Assembly: GCA_029624765.1 (NCBI GenBank)
Contig: JARSSO010000039.1
Span: forward strand, 1,477 to 63,063
Reading direction: 5' to 3'
DNA length: 61,587 bases
Source of the DNA: Candidatus Contendibacter sp.
GTDB lineage: Bacteria; Pseudomonadota; Gammaproteobacteria; Competibacterales; Competibacteraceae
Shown here: positions 8,549 to 17,425 of the stretch, piece by piece
How positions within the stretch are numbered: the first letter of the stretch is position 1
How the letters are laid out: each line of letters starts with the position of its first letter
The notes under the pieces: generated by a model
The model's input: only the letters and a program-made list of their open reading frames with translations
What the model was told of the DNA's origin: nothing
The model's database searches: none
Made by a program: the position numbers and the translations under genes

Positions 8549-9469
8549 TCAGTTGAGTAATCCAGCCAGCTTGGCTCTTTCGACGATGGCGCCGCACATC
8601 CGGAGCGAGGCCACGTCAATCATCTTGCCCTTGACGCTGATAGCCCCCCTGCCCTCCCGCAACGCGGCTTCGTACTCGTTCAGAACCGTCCGCGCCCAGT
8701 CAATCTCTTTTTCCGACGGAACGAAGGTTTGATTCACGGTTTCGATTTGACTCGGATGAATGCACCATTTGCCGTCGAAACCCATCGCCCGCCCGATCCT
8801 GCAGGCTTGCGTCAAGCCATCGGCGTTCTTGATCCCGGCGAAGGGGCCATCTATGGCTCGCTTGTTGTAAGCTTTCGCCGCACTCACGATCGAGTGCATG
8901 ACATGGTGCCAGCGATGACCGGGATAAATCCGGTCGTTTTCGTCCAGTTCCCCAATCGACTCCATCGGCATCCGCACCGACGCCGCATAGTCGCCGGGTC
9001 CGTAGACAAAACCCTCCAATCGCTCGGAACAAGCCGCGATTTCCCGGATGTTGACGCAGCCCAGCGCGGTTTCAATGAGTGCTTCGATTCCAATCGGACG
9101 CGAATATTTCTTATAGCTTTCAATCTGCCCGAGCAGGGTTTCCACCACATAGACATCTTCGGGGCGATTTACCTTGGGGATGACGATCAAGTCGATCCGG
9201 TCGCCCGCCGCTTCGACGATTTCAATCAGGTCCCGATAGGCAAAATGGGTATCCAATCCATTCATCCGGAACATCCGAAGCTTATTGCCGAAATCCAGTT
9301 CCCGGTAAGCCCGGACCACGTTGGCCCGGCTGGCTTCCTTTTCATCGGGCGCCACCGCGTCTTCCAGATCGATGCAGACCGCATCGGCGCGGGCGGCGGC
9401 GGTTTTTTGAATCATGCCCCAATTGGAGGCCGGCGCCAGCAGTACCGAACGTTCCAGTCTTTCACCCAT
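8549..9469 (-). CDS. mcl: Malyl-CoA/beta-methylmalyl-CoA lyase (CitE family)
   Basis: The 306-residue protein is a CitE-type lyase close in pattern to L-malyl-CoA/beta-methylmalyl-CoA lyases. Visible are RSVLLAPASNW at the N terminus, IDLEDAVAPDEKE, FRMNGLDTHFAYRD (substrate Arg), the metal-ligand Glu of IEALIETALG, the Asp of YGPGDYAAS, and KWCIHPSQ. The enzyme condenses glyoxylate with propionyl-CoA or acetyl-CoA, or runs in reverse. The start at 9469 is preceded by a GGAG inside the end of meh; an upstream extension to 9688 would overlap meh almost completely and is rejected. Only 4 bp separate it from the meh stop, so translational coupling is likely. Base composition looks a little lower in GC than in the flanking chromosome. 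Confidence 0.84.
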   Translation of the reverse strand: MGERLERSVLLAPASNWGMIQKTAAARADAVCIDLEDAVAPDEKEASRANVVRAYRELDFGNKLRMFRMNGLDTHFAYRDLIEIVEAAGDRIDLIVIPKVNRPEDVYVVETLLGQIESYKKYSRPIGIEALIETALGCVNIREIAACSERLEGFVYGPGDYAASVRMPMESIGELDENDRIYPGHRWHHVMHSIVSAAKAYNKRAIDGPFAGIKNADGLTQACRIGRAMGFDGKWCIHPSQIETVNQTFVPSEKEIDWARTVLNEYEAALREGRGAISVKGKMIDVASLRMCGAIVERAKLAGLLN

Positions 9470-9473
9470 CGGT

Positions 9474-10316
9474 TCATCTCCAGGAAATTGTCGCCTGCAT
9501 GGCGATATTGCCGTCGCCGTTGGCCGTATATAATTCATGGTCACCGTCGAGCTTGGGTCGACCACAGAGGGATACTTGATCGAAATCGAACAGGGGTCGC
9601 ATGGCCCGGAAGCGATAACTTGCCGGTTTCCGACCTGGATTGTTGCGCTTCGCCGATTCGAGCAACAGCATTGCTTGCAACGGACCATGCACCACGAGGC
9701 CCGGATACTTCTCCACCTCGGTGGCGTACTTGAGGTCGTAATGGATTCGATGGGAATTGAAGGTCAGGGCGGAGAATCGGAACAACAGCACCGGATCGAC
9801 AGCATACGCCTCTTTCCATTGCGGATCGTCGGGAACCGGATTGGGCGCCGCCGGTGCAAACGCTTTGGGCATCGGCAGATAAACGATATCCTGCTCTTCC
9901 TCGACCGCGACTCCCCGCGCCGAGTGAATCGAGTGCTTGACGGTAACGAAGACCATGCGGCTCGTCTTTCCCTCCTTTTCCGACACCTTGAGAATTTCCG
10001 AGGTTTTGCCGATCTCTTCCCCGATGAATAAATCCTGGTGAAAGGTCAATCTGCCACTGGCCCACATCCGCCGCTCCAAGGTGATGGGCGGCAAGAAACC
10101 GCCGCGCTTCGGATGGCCATCGGAGCCAATCTCCCCGCTGGCCACGAGCGGCAGAAAATATAGCCAGTACCACAATTCGGGCAGGGGATCGCCTGCCCTG
10201 GTCGTAAAATCCCGATAATCGAAGGTAAGAGCAAGCGCCCTGGCCGGCGTCGGATAAACACGGTCCCGAATTTCTTCCTTTCTGCCTATCCAGTCTCGCA
10301 ACTTCACGTCAGTCAT
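9474..10316 (-). CDS. meh: Mesaconyl-C4-CoA (3-methylfumaryl-CoA) hydratase, Meh/HTD2 type
   Basis: The 280-residue protein is a MaoC/hotdog hydratase of the HTD2-like group to which Chloroflexus Meh belongs. Features include the opening LRDWIGRKEEIRD, the block GFLPPITLERRMWASGRLTF, and the C-terminal hydratase region LFRFSALTFNSHRIHYD, with the Asn/His/Asp pattern expected at the active site, followed by GLVVHGPLQAMLLL. Meh hydrates mesaconyl-C4-CoA to citramalyl-CoA. It is the first gene of the meh-mcl-mct cluster, and the upstream region 10317-10538 holds a large inverted repeat. A generic acyl-CoA dehydratase is possible; context favours Meh. Confidence 0.82.
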   Translation of the reverse strand: MTDVKLRDWIGRKEEIRDRVYPTPARALALTFDYRDFTTRAGDPLPELWYWLYFLPLVASGEIGSDGHPKRGGFLPPITLERRMWASGRLTFHQDLFIGEEIGKTSEILKVSEKEGKTSRMVFVTVKHSIHSARGVAVEEEQDIVYLPMPKAFAPAAPNPVPDDPQWKEAYAVDPVLLFRFSALTFNSHRIHYDLKYATEVEKYPGLVVHGPLQAMLLLESAKRNNPGRKPASYRFRAMRPLFDFDQVSLCGRPKLDGDHELYTANGDGNIAMQATISWR

Positions 10317-10360
10317 CGTTTTGTGATCTCCACGCTTTTCCGCTCTCCTCCCAACACCAA

Positions 10361-10438
10361 GATGGGCCTCGCCACGCTCAGCCCATCCTACAACTATTTG
10401 TTTTTATTTAGGATGATCTGAGCGTAGCGAAGCCCATC
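10361..10438. repeat. Paired GATGGG...CCCATC palindromic elements in inverted orientation
   Basis: The left arm 10361-10390 (opening GATGGGCCTCGCC) and right arm 10409-10438 are inverted copies matching at 26 of 30 positions by hand alignment, separated by an 18-nt T-rich loop. The left arm also folds on itself through GATGGGC and GCCCATC. The pattern resembles REP/BIME-type dispersed palindromes. It lies upstream of meh and downstream of the lipoprotein gene and may act as a transcript boundary. Confidence 0.75.
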
Positions 10439-10538
10439 AAGACAGGGCAAACCGGAGGGGAGTTTGAACAATTACCATCAGGATCGCTTCGGGACACCGC
10501 GTCCCAACCAAAGCATAGCTTAATTTACCATTTAACCT

Positions 10539-11156
10539 TCATCGAATGTTTGCGCCATTCGGGCTTTTTCCATCATACTTGAAAGTCGCTACCTTGGATA
10601 ATTTTTTAACATCCATCTCCGGGAAAAGCTTCACTCCAGTTCCACCGCCAAGAATCTTGGGCATCGGCTTATCGAAGGAATTAATCTCCCCATATCGGGT
10701 TATGCACTGGTCGGTATCCATACGATGATAGGCGAGAATCTCGTATCCGGGCCAGGAAGAAAGAACCCACATTTCTTCTTGCGAATTCGACACAAACACA
10801 TCCAAAGCAACGGATGGAATCCCGCGATAGGTAGAGCCAAATAGCGGGAAATATCGTCGTTGACCTGCGTCATTCTCGACCGAGAAACCAAGGACGGCAC
10901 TGTCTACCCCAAGGTCGATATAGAATTGCACGGAACGATTACCGATCCGCACCGATTCCAGCAAGACGCTAGGCTGCTCGTTTGCGGCAACTGCTTTGCT
11001 GCTCTGCTCACTTTCGGACCCACAACAAGCCAGGACAACAAGCATCGAAACCAAAAGAACACCCTTCATCCTCCATGCCCAATGCCACGGAAAACGGTGC
11101 GGGTTGATGAAGGACCGGTTATTGAACGGTATGAATGCAGTTGCATTTTCGCGCAT
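10539..11156 (-). CDS. Putative lipoprotein of unknown function
   Basis: I do not recognise the family. The frame encodes 205 residues with a hydrophobic segment MKGVLLVSMLVVLACC followed by GSESEQ, a lipobox-like cleavage site (LAC), so a membrane-anchored periplasmic protein is likely. The first ATG (11156) has GAGG 7 nt upstream but puts 29 residues before the signal; the ATG at 11069 gives a clean signal peptide but its GGAGG directly abuts the start codon. The mature part is beta-rich with few charged clusters. The gene sits alone in the minus-strand block between meh and the CoA-transferase pair and is lower in GC than its neighbours. Confidence 0.6.
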   Translation of the reverse strand: MRENATAFIPFNNRSFINPHRFPWHWAWRMKGVLLVSMLVVLACCGSESEQSSKAVAANEQPSVLLESVRIGNRSVQFYIDLGVDSAVLGFSVENDAGQRRYFPLFGSTYRGIPSVALDVFVSNSQEEMWVLSSWPGYEILAYHRMDTDQCITRYGEINSFDKPMPKILGGGTGVKLFPEMDVKKLSKVATFKYDGKSPNGANIR

Positions 11157-11371
11157 TTTTTAACCTCGACTAAAAAAATCACCGGCCAGGAACCGGTGAA
11201 TTTCAACCAGGCGTGAAAGTCTGGATACAGGTCAAAAACCCGTCATTATGGCTTCATCCGAAGGCTGCTCCGTCCACAGGTTCAAACCTGCGAGGGAATT
11301 GATACTCACAACAAATTCGCGAAAAGCATGATCCGAACACGGTGGCGATCCGCGATCGCCAATCGCCGGAT

Positions 11372-12052
11372 TTACCAGTCGACCGTACCGCGTCCAGGAC
11401 CACCGGGACCACCGCCAGCGGCACCCCCGGAACCCCATGCATGAGATTCCGACCAGTTCCACCACATATACTGTTTTTCCATTCCGGACGCCGCAAAAAC
11501 CGGATGGCTCGCGAATCGGCCAAAGGATTTTTTACTCATGATATTATACATCCAAATATTCATCTTGGCCGTTTTCGCGGCGCAATCGACGCTGTCGACA
11601 GTCGCGGATATCCCGAACGATCCAATCGAGCAGGTGTACAGCTCCCACGTCTGAACGGTAGGCAGCGGTATCGTGTTCAACGGTGGTATTACGCCGCCTA
11701 GCGCACGCGCAGCCGCGCGAGCAGCTATCGAACCGGCATAAACGATGAATGCGTCCCTACAGGTATCCGGGTCGGTTCCCGGTGGACTACTCACCCAGAT
11801 ACTATAAGCATTTGGATCGGTAGCCGGTGGGTCCGTCTTCCCAGGCTTCCATGATCCGGATGTCATCCGACTGGTTTTCCAGAGTGGGCAATTTGCCGCG
11901 AGATTCGCTTTTGCCTGATTGACAGCGTCAATGACAGGCTGCCACCTGCGGACAATCGTAGTATAGTTGTCCGTTTCGGGCATTACCCAGAGCCTTTCAA
12001 CGGAAAATGGCGAGAAAAAGTTATCCAGAATTTGACCAATGGTTGTGCTCAT
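11372..12052 (-). CDS. Unknown 226-residue protein with Gly-rich C-terminal tail
   Basis: I recognise no domain. The protein has no signal peptide, four Cys residues spread over the middle, and an unusual end: a Trp-rich patch (MWWNWSESHAW) followed by a Gly/Pro-rich tail (GSGGAAGGGPGGPGRGTVDW). The segment IVYAGSIAARAAARALGG could be a helix. It begins with an ATG preceded by an AAGG-containing stretch. Base composition is nearer 50% GC than that of the flanking CoA-transferase genes. It and the lipoprotein next door are the only genes in the yadG-yadH interval without an evident link to CoA metabolism. The frame is clearly open and uninterrupted, so expression is plausible. Confidence 0.5.
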   Translation of the reverse strand: MSTTIGQILDNFFSPFSVERLWVMPETDNYTTIVRRWQPVIDAVNQAKANLAANCPLWKTSRMTSGSWKPGKTDPPATDPNAYSIWVSSPPGTDPDTCRDAFIVYAGSIAARAAARALGGVIPPLNTIPLPTVQTWELYTCSIGSFGISATVDSVDCAAKTAKMNIWMYNIMSKKSFGRFASHPVFAASGMEKQYMWWNWSESHAWGSGGAAGGGPGGPGRGTVDW

Positions 12053-12131
12053 TTCTCGTTCACCTTTTCTGGCTACACTGCGAGAAGTAATGGCATCTTG
12101 ACTGGAGAGTTTGCCAATGAGATGAGGAACG

Positions 12132-13358
12132 TCATATCACCCGCTTCTTCCTCAATTCGCCGATCTCCTCCGGATTCATGTCCAACAGCTCGGTCAACAC
12201 CGCATCGGTATGCTCGCCAAGCCTGGGACCGAGATGACGAATCCTCCCCGGCGTTTCGGACAGACGGGGAATGACCGCCGGCACGATGACGGTCTCGCCC
12301 AAATCTTCGACATCGACGGCAACCAGATTACGCCGCGCGTGAAATTGGCGGTCGCCGAAAATGTCCGCGATATTGTTCAGGGGTCCCGCCGGGGCACCGG
12401 TCGCGTAACAGCGCTTCAATACTTCATCGCGGGTCAGCGAGCCGCACCAGTCGCGCACGATTTCGTTGACGTCGTGACGATTCTCCAACCGGATTTTCTG
12501 CTCGCCGTACAGGCTGGACGAAGCCAGTTCCGGCCGGCCCATCGCCTCGGCCAGCCGGGCGAACAGTTTGTCGGTGGCACAGGCGATGGCCACCCATTTG
12601 CCCTCTTCCTTGGTCGGAAAGTGACCGTAGGGACAGGCGAAATCGTTGTGGGTCGGCCCGTGCCGCTCCCGGACCACGCCGAACATGCCGTAAGCCGGCG
12701 CCAGCTCGTCGGTGCAGCGGAATACCGTTTCATAAAGAGCGGCGTCGATGTATTGACCGATGCCGGTCTGCTCGCGATAGCGCAGCGCCATCAGCACCCC
12801 GAGGCAGCCGTACAGGCCAGTCAGGTAATCCCCCAGGGTGGTCGAGCCCGGCGTGACCGGGGTGCCCTTGGGCATTCCGGACAGATAGGCGATGCCGCCG
12901 ACGGCGTGGGCGATGCGGGCGAAGCCGGGCCGGTCCTTGTACGGGCCGGTCTGGCCGTAACCGGTCACCCGCAGCATGATCAGGCCGGGATTGATTTCGT
13001 GCAGCACCTCCCACGACAGACCCCATTTCTCCAGGGTGCCGGGCCGGAAGTTTTCACACAGCACGTCGGCCTTTTCGACCAGCCGCTTGAAGATTTCCAC
13101 CCCCTCGCGCCGATGCAGGTCGACGGTGACCGATTTCTTGTTGCGCGCCTCGCTCAGCCAGGCCAGGGTATCCCCGCGCTGGGTGGGCGTGCCGTACTTC
13201 CGGCAAATATCGCCCCCGATCGGGTGTTCCACCTTGAGCACCTCGGCGCCGAACTCGCCGAGAATGCCGGCGCAATACGGCCCCGCGATCACCGTGGCCA
13301 CGTCGACGACCCGAATACCGGCCAGCGGCAGGGCATCCTCGTTCGTTTTGCTGGTCAT
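12132..13358 (-). CDS. Class III CoA-transferase, candidate succinyl-CoA:malate CoA-transferase subunit
   Basis: The 408-residue CaiB/BaiF-family protein has the N-terminal [20 protein letters not shown], the [11 protein letters not shown] segment, [28 protein letters not shown] and the catalytic Asp at D177 in [10 protein letters not shown]. It is clearly paralogous to the next gene upstream (13397-14677) along its whole length and follows it by 38 bp. A tandem pair of this family beside mcl, mct and meh is what Chloroflexus has as smtA/smtB, whose products act together to move CoA from succinyl-CoA to malate. Other dicarboxylate-CoA transfers, for example to citramalate or itaconate, are possible. 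I leave the symbol blank because which subunit is which cannot be told by eye. Confidence 0.82.
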   Translation of the reverse strand: MTSKTNEDALPLAGIRVVDVATVIAGPYCAGILGEFGAEVLKVEHPIGGDICRKYGTPTQRGDTLAWLSEARNKKSVTVDLHRREGVEIFKRLVEKADVLCENFRPGTLEKWGLSWEVLHEINPGLIMLRVTGYGQTGPYKDRPGFARIAHAVGGIAYLSGMPKGTPVTPGSTTLGDYLTGLYGCLGVLMALRYREQTGIGQYIDAALYETVFRCTDELAPAYGMFGVVRERHGPTHNDFACPYGHFPTKEEGKWVAIACATDKLFARLAEAMGRPELASSSLYGEQKIRLENRHDVNEIVRDWCGSLTRDEVLKRCYATGAPAGPLNNIADIFGDRQFHARRNLVAVDVEDLGETVIVPAVIPRLSETPGRIRHLGPRLGEHTDAVLTELLDMNPEEIGELRKKRVI

Positions 13359-13396
13359 GATCGTGCTCTCGAAAAAATTTTACCCGGACAAAATGG

Positions 13397-14677
13397 CTAG
13401 ATGATCTTGCGCTGGCGCAGCCGCTTGATTTCGTCGGCCGAAAGTTCGAGCAACTCGCGCATGATTTCGTAAGTCGCGTTGCCCAGGGACGGACCCAGAC
13501 TGGTGATCCGGCCCGGCGTGGCCGACAGGGTGGGCACGACGCCGGGAACCACGACCTCGCCCAGCCCCGGTTCTTCCAGCTTGACCAGATTGCCCCGCGC
13601 CTGGAAGTGTTCGTCCTCGAAGATATCGGCGATGCTGTTGAGTTTCCCGACCGGAACCTCGCAGGCAAGGCAGCGGTTCAACACCTCCTGGCGCGGCAGT
13701 GAACCCACCCACTCGATCACGATCTGGTTGACCTCGCCGCGGGCGGCCAGCCGCTTGCGTTGCTCGCCATACAGGGCGGACGACGCCAGTTCCGGCCGTT
13801 CCATCGCCTCGGCCAGACGCTCGAACATCTTGTCGGTGGTGCAGGCAATGGCGACCCACTTGTCGTCCTGGGTGCGGAAGTGACCGTGCGGCACGGCCAC
13901 GAAACTGCCGGAGCCCTCCCGTTCCCGCACCTTGCCGAACAGCCCGTAGGAGGCGGCGATCTCGTCCAGTTGACGGAACACGGACTCGTAGATGGCGATA
14001 TCGATGACCTGGCCGCGCCCGGTCTTGTCCCGGTGGCGCAGGGCCATCATGATGCCGATGGCGCCATACAGGCTGGAAAAGTAGTCGCCGAGCGGCACCG
14101 TGCCGGGAACGACCGGCGTTTCGCCGGGGAATCCGGCCAGATAGGACAAGCCGCCGAAGGCGTGGGCGATGTGGGCGAAGCCGGAGCGGCGGCGATACGG
14201 CCCGGTCTGGCCATATCCCGACACCCGCAGAAAGACCAGCCGCGGATTGGCCTCGCTCAACGCGGGCCAGCCAAGACCCCATTCCTCCATCGTGCCCGGC
14301 CGGAAATTTTCGATCAGCACGTCGGATTTTTCGATGAGGCGCAAAAACAGTTGGACACCTTCCCGCTGACGCAAGTCGATGGTGACCGACTTGCGGTTCC
14401 GCGCCTCGCTGAGCCAGGCCAGGGTGGCATCGTGGCGCTTGGTCGGCGTGCCGAAACGGCGCATCGGATCGCCAGCGATGGGATGCTCGATTTTCAAGAC
14501 TTCGGCGCCGAATTCACCCAGCGCCGACGCGGCGTGCGGGCCGGCCAGGAACGTCCCCAGGTCCAGTACCCGAACGCCGGTCATCGGCAATCTCGGCTCC
14601 GCGTCGTGCTCTTGGGACTCAGAAAGCTCCGTGTCTTCGGTGATCGCCGTTTCGGTCTGTGCCTGTTCATCGGACAT
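13397..14677 (-). CDS. Class III CoA-transferase, candidate succinyl-CoA:malate CoA-transferase partner subunit
   Basis: The protein has 426 residues when started at 14677, where AGGAGG precedes the ATG at good distance; a longer frame to 14827 lacks such a site. An acidic, probably disordered leader of about 30 residues precedes the CaiB fold, which opens with TGVRVLDLGTFLAGP. Further motifs are [28 protein letters not shown] and the catalytic Asp D198 in PLGDYFSSLYG. The downstream paralogue suggests a hetero-oligomer. It is divergent from yadH with 164 bp between, where a shared control region could lie. Confidence 0.82.
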   Translation of the reverse strand: MSDEQAQTETAITEDTELSESQEHDAEPRLPMTGVRVLDLGTFLAGPHAASALGEFGAEVLKIEHPIAGDPMRRFGTPTKRHDATLAWLSEARNRKSVTIDLRQREGVQLFLRLIEKSDVLIENFRPGTMEEWGLGWPALSEANPRLVFLRVSGYGQTGPYRRRSGFAHIAHAFGGLSYLAGFPGETPVVPGTVPLGDYFSSLYGAIGIMMALRHRDKTGRGQVIDIAIYESVFRQLDEIAASYGLFGKVREREGSGSFVAVPHGHFRTQDDKWVAIACTTDKMFERLAEAMERPELASSALYGEQRKRLAARGEVNQIVIEWVGSLPRQEVLNRCLACEVPVGKLNSIADIFEDEHFQARGNLVKLEEPGLGEVVVPGVVPTLSATPGRITSLGPSLGNATYEIMRELLELSADEIKRLRQRKII

Positions 14678-14841
14678 GCTGGGTTCCTCCTGTGGTCGAT
14701 TGCCGGATTGCGCCCACATTCCCGCCTTCACCGCCATGTTCGCGCATCCTCTCCGGGCCAAGAAACCATTTGCAGTATAGTAAGCGCCCACGCGTTTGAC
14801 AGCGACAACGACCGCCAGCCCTTCCAAGACTTTTATCCATA

Positions 14842-15615
14842 ATGAATATCCGCAATCAATACATAGCCTTACAGACCATCCTGCTCAAGGAAAGCCTGCG
14901 GTTCCTGCGCATTTGGATTCAAACCATCCTGCCGCCGGCGATCACCACGGCGCTGTATTTCGTCATTTTCGGCAAGCTGATCGGCGCTCAACTGGGACCG
15001 GTGGAGGGGTTGAGCTACACCCAGTACATCGCGCCGGGGTTGATCATGATGGCGGTGATCACCAACGCCTACTCCAATGTGGTGTCCTCGTTCTTCAGTT
15101 CCAAATTCCAGCGCCACATCGAGGAAATGCTGGTCTCGCCCCTGCCCAACACCATCATCGTGTTGGGCTTCGTCGGCGGCGGGGTGGCGCGAGGACTGGC
15201 GGTCGGCGGCGCGGTAACCTTGATCTCGCTGTTTTTCGCCGACCTGCGCTGGCAGCATCCCTTGCTCACCTTGGCGGTGATGATCCTGACCTCGATCTTG
15301 TTCGCCCTGGGCGGGTTGATCAACGGAATCTTCGCCAAGAGCTTCGACGATATCGCGATCGTCCCGACCTTCGTGCTGACTCCGCTGATCTATCTCGGCG
15401 GCATCTTCTATTCCATCAGGATGCTGTCGCCGTTCTGGCAGGAGGCGTCGCTGTTCAATCCGATCCTCTACATGATCAACGCCTTCCGCTTCGGCATCCT
15501 TGGCGTGTCGGACATCGACATTCGCGCCGCCTTCGCCATCATCCTCCTGTTCATCGCCGTTCTGTTCGGCTACAGCCTGTGGCTGCTGCGGCGGGGAACC
15601 GGCATTCGCAACTGA
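14842..15615 (+). CDS. yadH: ABC-2 type transporter permease, YadH type
   Basis: The 257-residue membrane protein has about six hydrophobic segments and the ABC-2 permease pattern, including FRIWIQ-like N-terminal amphipathic residues (LRFLRIWIQTILPPAITTALYF begins near residue 17), the central SSKFQRHIEEMLVSPLP coupling region and PLIYLGGIFYSI. Length and sequence match the YadH type that partners YadG. Here it is separated from its ATPase at 6373-7302 by a block of opposite-strand genes, so the two must now be transcribed independently. Confidence 0.88.
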   Translation: MNIRNQYIALQTILLKESLRFLRIWIQTILPPAITTALYFVIFGKLIGAQLGPVEGLSYTQYIAPGLIMMAVITNAYSNVVSSFFSSKFQRHIEEMLVSPLPNTIIVLGFVGGGVARGLAVGGAVTLISLFFADLRWQHPLLTLAVMILTSILFALGGLINGIFAKSFDDIAIVPTFVLTPLIYLGGIFYSIRMLSPFWQEASLFNPILYMINAFRFGILGVSDIDIRAAFAIILLFIAVLFGYSLWLLRRGTGIRN

Positions 15616-15756
15616 CTCGGCCACCTCCAAGACCCAACAACCATCGTGGCGTATCTTGCGCGCATTTGTCATAGCGTCATCTATCCTTAAACATCAAGGT
15701 CGGGCGCGCGCGCATCCGGCCCTTACCCTAAAGATACCCAAAGGAGAACATCGCTC

Positions 15757-16752
15757 ATGCGCAAACTGTCAGCATCCCTGTTCGTTGCCGCCGCCTGCCT
15801 CATCGCCCCCACCGCCTGGAGCGAAGAACCGATCGTCATCAAGTTCAGCCACGTGGTGGCCCCGGACACGCCGAAGGGACGGGCGGCGGAGAAATTCAAG
15901 GAACTGGCCGGGAAGTACACCAACGGCAAGGTCAAGGTGGAGGTTTATCCGAACAGCCAGTTGTACAAGGACAAGGAAGAATTGGAAGCGCTGCAACTCG
16001 GCGCCGTGCAGATGCTGGCCCCCTCGCTCGCCAAGTTCGGACCCTTGGGCGCCAAGGAGTTCGAGGTGTTCGATTTTCCCTGCGTCTTCCCGAACAAGGA
16101 AGGGCTGCACAAAGTAACTCAGGGACCCATCGGCAGGAAACTGCTCGACAAGCTCTATCCCAAGGGCATCGTCGGGCTGGCCTACTGGGACAACGGCTTC
16201 AAGATCTTCAGCTCGAACAAGCCGGTCAAGACTCCGGCGGACTTCAAGGGCCAGAAGATGCGAATCCAGTCCTCCAAAGTGCTGGATGCGCAAATGCGCT
16301 CGCTTGGCGCGATCCCGCAAGTCATGGCGTTCTCCGAGGTTTATCAGGCACTGCAAACGGGGGTGGTGGACGGCACCGAGAATCCACCGTCGAATATGTA
16401 CACCCAGAAAATGCACGAGGTGCAAAAGTACGCCAACGTTTCCAACCATGGCTATCTGGGCTACGCGGTGATCGTGAACAAGCAGTTTTGGGAAGGTCTG
16501 CCCGTCGACGTGCGCGCCGCGCTGGACAAGGCAATGAAGGAAGCCACCGTCTACGCCAACGAGGTCGCGGGCAAGGACAACGACGACGCGCTGGCGGCGA
16601 TGAAGGCGTCCGGCAAGACCGAGTTTTTCCAGCCAACGGCGGCCGAGCGCGCGGCGCTGTGCGAGGCCATGAAACCGGTTTACGAACAAATGAGCGACCG
16701 GGTCGGCAAGGATCTGGTCGCCTCCATCCAAAAGGAAGCGGCGGCGAAGTAG
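15757..16752 (+). CDS. dctP: TRAP transporter solute-binding protein, C4-dicarboxylate (DctP) type
   Basis: The 331-residue periplasmic protein has a Sec signal (MRKLSASLFVAAACLIAPTAWS), preceded by AAAGGAGA. The DctP fold is shown by IKFSHVVAPDTPKGRAAEKF, VEVYPNSQLY, and the conserved substrate Arg R169 in GQKMRIQSS, which binds a carboxylate, followed by MAFSEVYQALQTGVVDGTENP. It delivers organic acids, probably succinate, malate or fumarate, to DctQM. Location beside the CoA-transferase pair fits a dicarboxylate substrate. It starts the dctPQM operon. Confidence 0.92.
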   Translation: MRKLSASLFVAAACLIAPTAWSEEPIVIKFSHVVAPDTPKGRAAEKFKELAGKYTNGKVKVEVYPNSQLYKDKEELEALQLGAVQMLAPSLAKFGPLGAKEFEVFDFPCVFPNKEGLHKVTQGPIGRKLLDKLYPKGIVGLAYWDNGFKIFSSNKPVKTPADFKGQKMRIQSSKVLDAQMRSLGAIPQVMAFSEVYQALQTGVVDGTENPPSNMYTQKMHEVQKYANVSNHGYLGYAVIVNKQFWEGLPVDVRAALDKAMKEATVYANEVAGKDNDDALAAMKASGKTEFFQPTAAERAALCEAMKPVYEQMSDRVGKDLVASIQKEAAAK

Positions 16753-16762
16753 CCACTCCTTG

Positions 16763-16790
16763 GAAACGCCCGCCTCAAAACGGGCGTTTC
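16763..16790 (+). promoter_or_regulatory. Intercistronic hairpin between dctP and dctQ
   Basis: Perfect 10-bp stem: GAAACGCCCG (16763-16772) pairs with CGGGCGTTTC (16781-16790) around an 8-nt loop, with no following T-tract. Such a hairpin after a binding-protein gene commonly stabilises the upstream mRNA and lets the soluble protein be made in excess over the membrane subunits. Confidence 0.8.
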
Positions 16791-16813
16791 ACTGCCTGCG
16801 AGGTCAAAAAATA

Positions 16814-17425
16814 ATGATCCTCCGATTCCTTGACCGCTTTGAAGAGGTGATGATCACCTTCCTCATGGCGGCGGCGACCATGATCATCTTCGTCGCCGTC
16901 GTCCATCGCTACGCATCCGGTCTGTCGATTCCCGGCGTCCAGGATTTCCTTCTTGGACTCAATTTTGCTTGGGCGCAGGAGTTGTGCATCTACATGTTCG
17001 TCTGGATGGCGAAAATCGGCGCCGCCTACGGCGTTCGCACCGGCATCCACGTGGGCGTCGACGTACTGATCAACGCGCTCAGCACCGAATGGCGCAACAA
17101 ATTCATCATCTTCGGGCTGCTCGCCGGAGCGCTGTTCACGGGCACCGTCGGCACGTTTGCCACCCTCTTCGTCCACGAGCTGTTTTATACCGAGCAAGTC
17201 TCTGCGGATATGGAGCTGCCGATGTGGCTGGTTTATCTGGGGATGCCGATCGGATCGTATCTGATGTGCTTCCGCTTCCTGCAAGCCTGTTACCGCTTCA
17301 TTCGCACCGGCAGTCTCCCGCGGCCGGATCACACTAAGGTGGAAGGCATCGAGACCGTGGAAACCTTGCACGAACCCGCCACGACTCCAGCGGATCCTTC
17401 CAGCCAGACGGGAGGTAAGTCATGA
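16814..17425 (+). CDS. dctQ: TRAP transporter small membrane subunit DctQ
   Basis: The 203-residue protein has four hydrophobic segments and the DctQ-type pattern: ILRFLDRFEEVMITFLMAA at the N terminus and FAWAQELCIYMFVWMAKIGAAYG in the second helix pair. The start at 16814 is preferred over 16760 because GAGG lies about 10 nt upstream and because the earlier start would place the dctP hairpin inside the coding region. A soluble Thr/Pro-rich tail of about 40 residues ends the protein. Its stop overlaps the dctM start by 4 bp (ATGA). Confidence 0.9.
   Translation: MILRFLDRFEEVMITFLMAAATMIIFVAVVHRYASGLSIPGVQDFLLGLNFAWAQELCIYMFVWMAKIGAAYGVRTGIHVGVDVLINALSTEWRNKFIIFGLLAGALFTGTVGTFATLFVHELFYTEQVSADMELPMWLVYLGMPIGSYLMCFRFLQACYRFIRTGSLPRPDHTKVEGIETVETLHEPATTPADPSSQTGGKS

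Noticed and set aside
16763..16790. Intrinsic terminator between dctP and dctQ
   Set aside because: The stem is strong but no T-tract follows, and dctQM lie downstream in the same operon.
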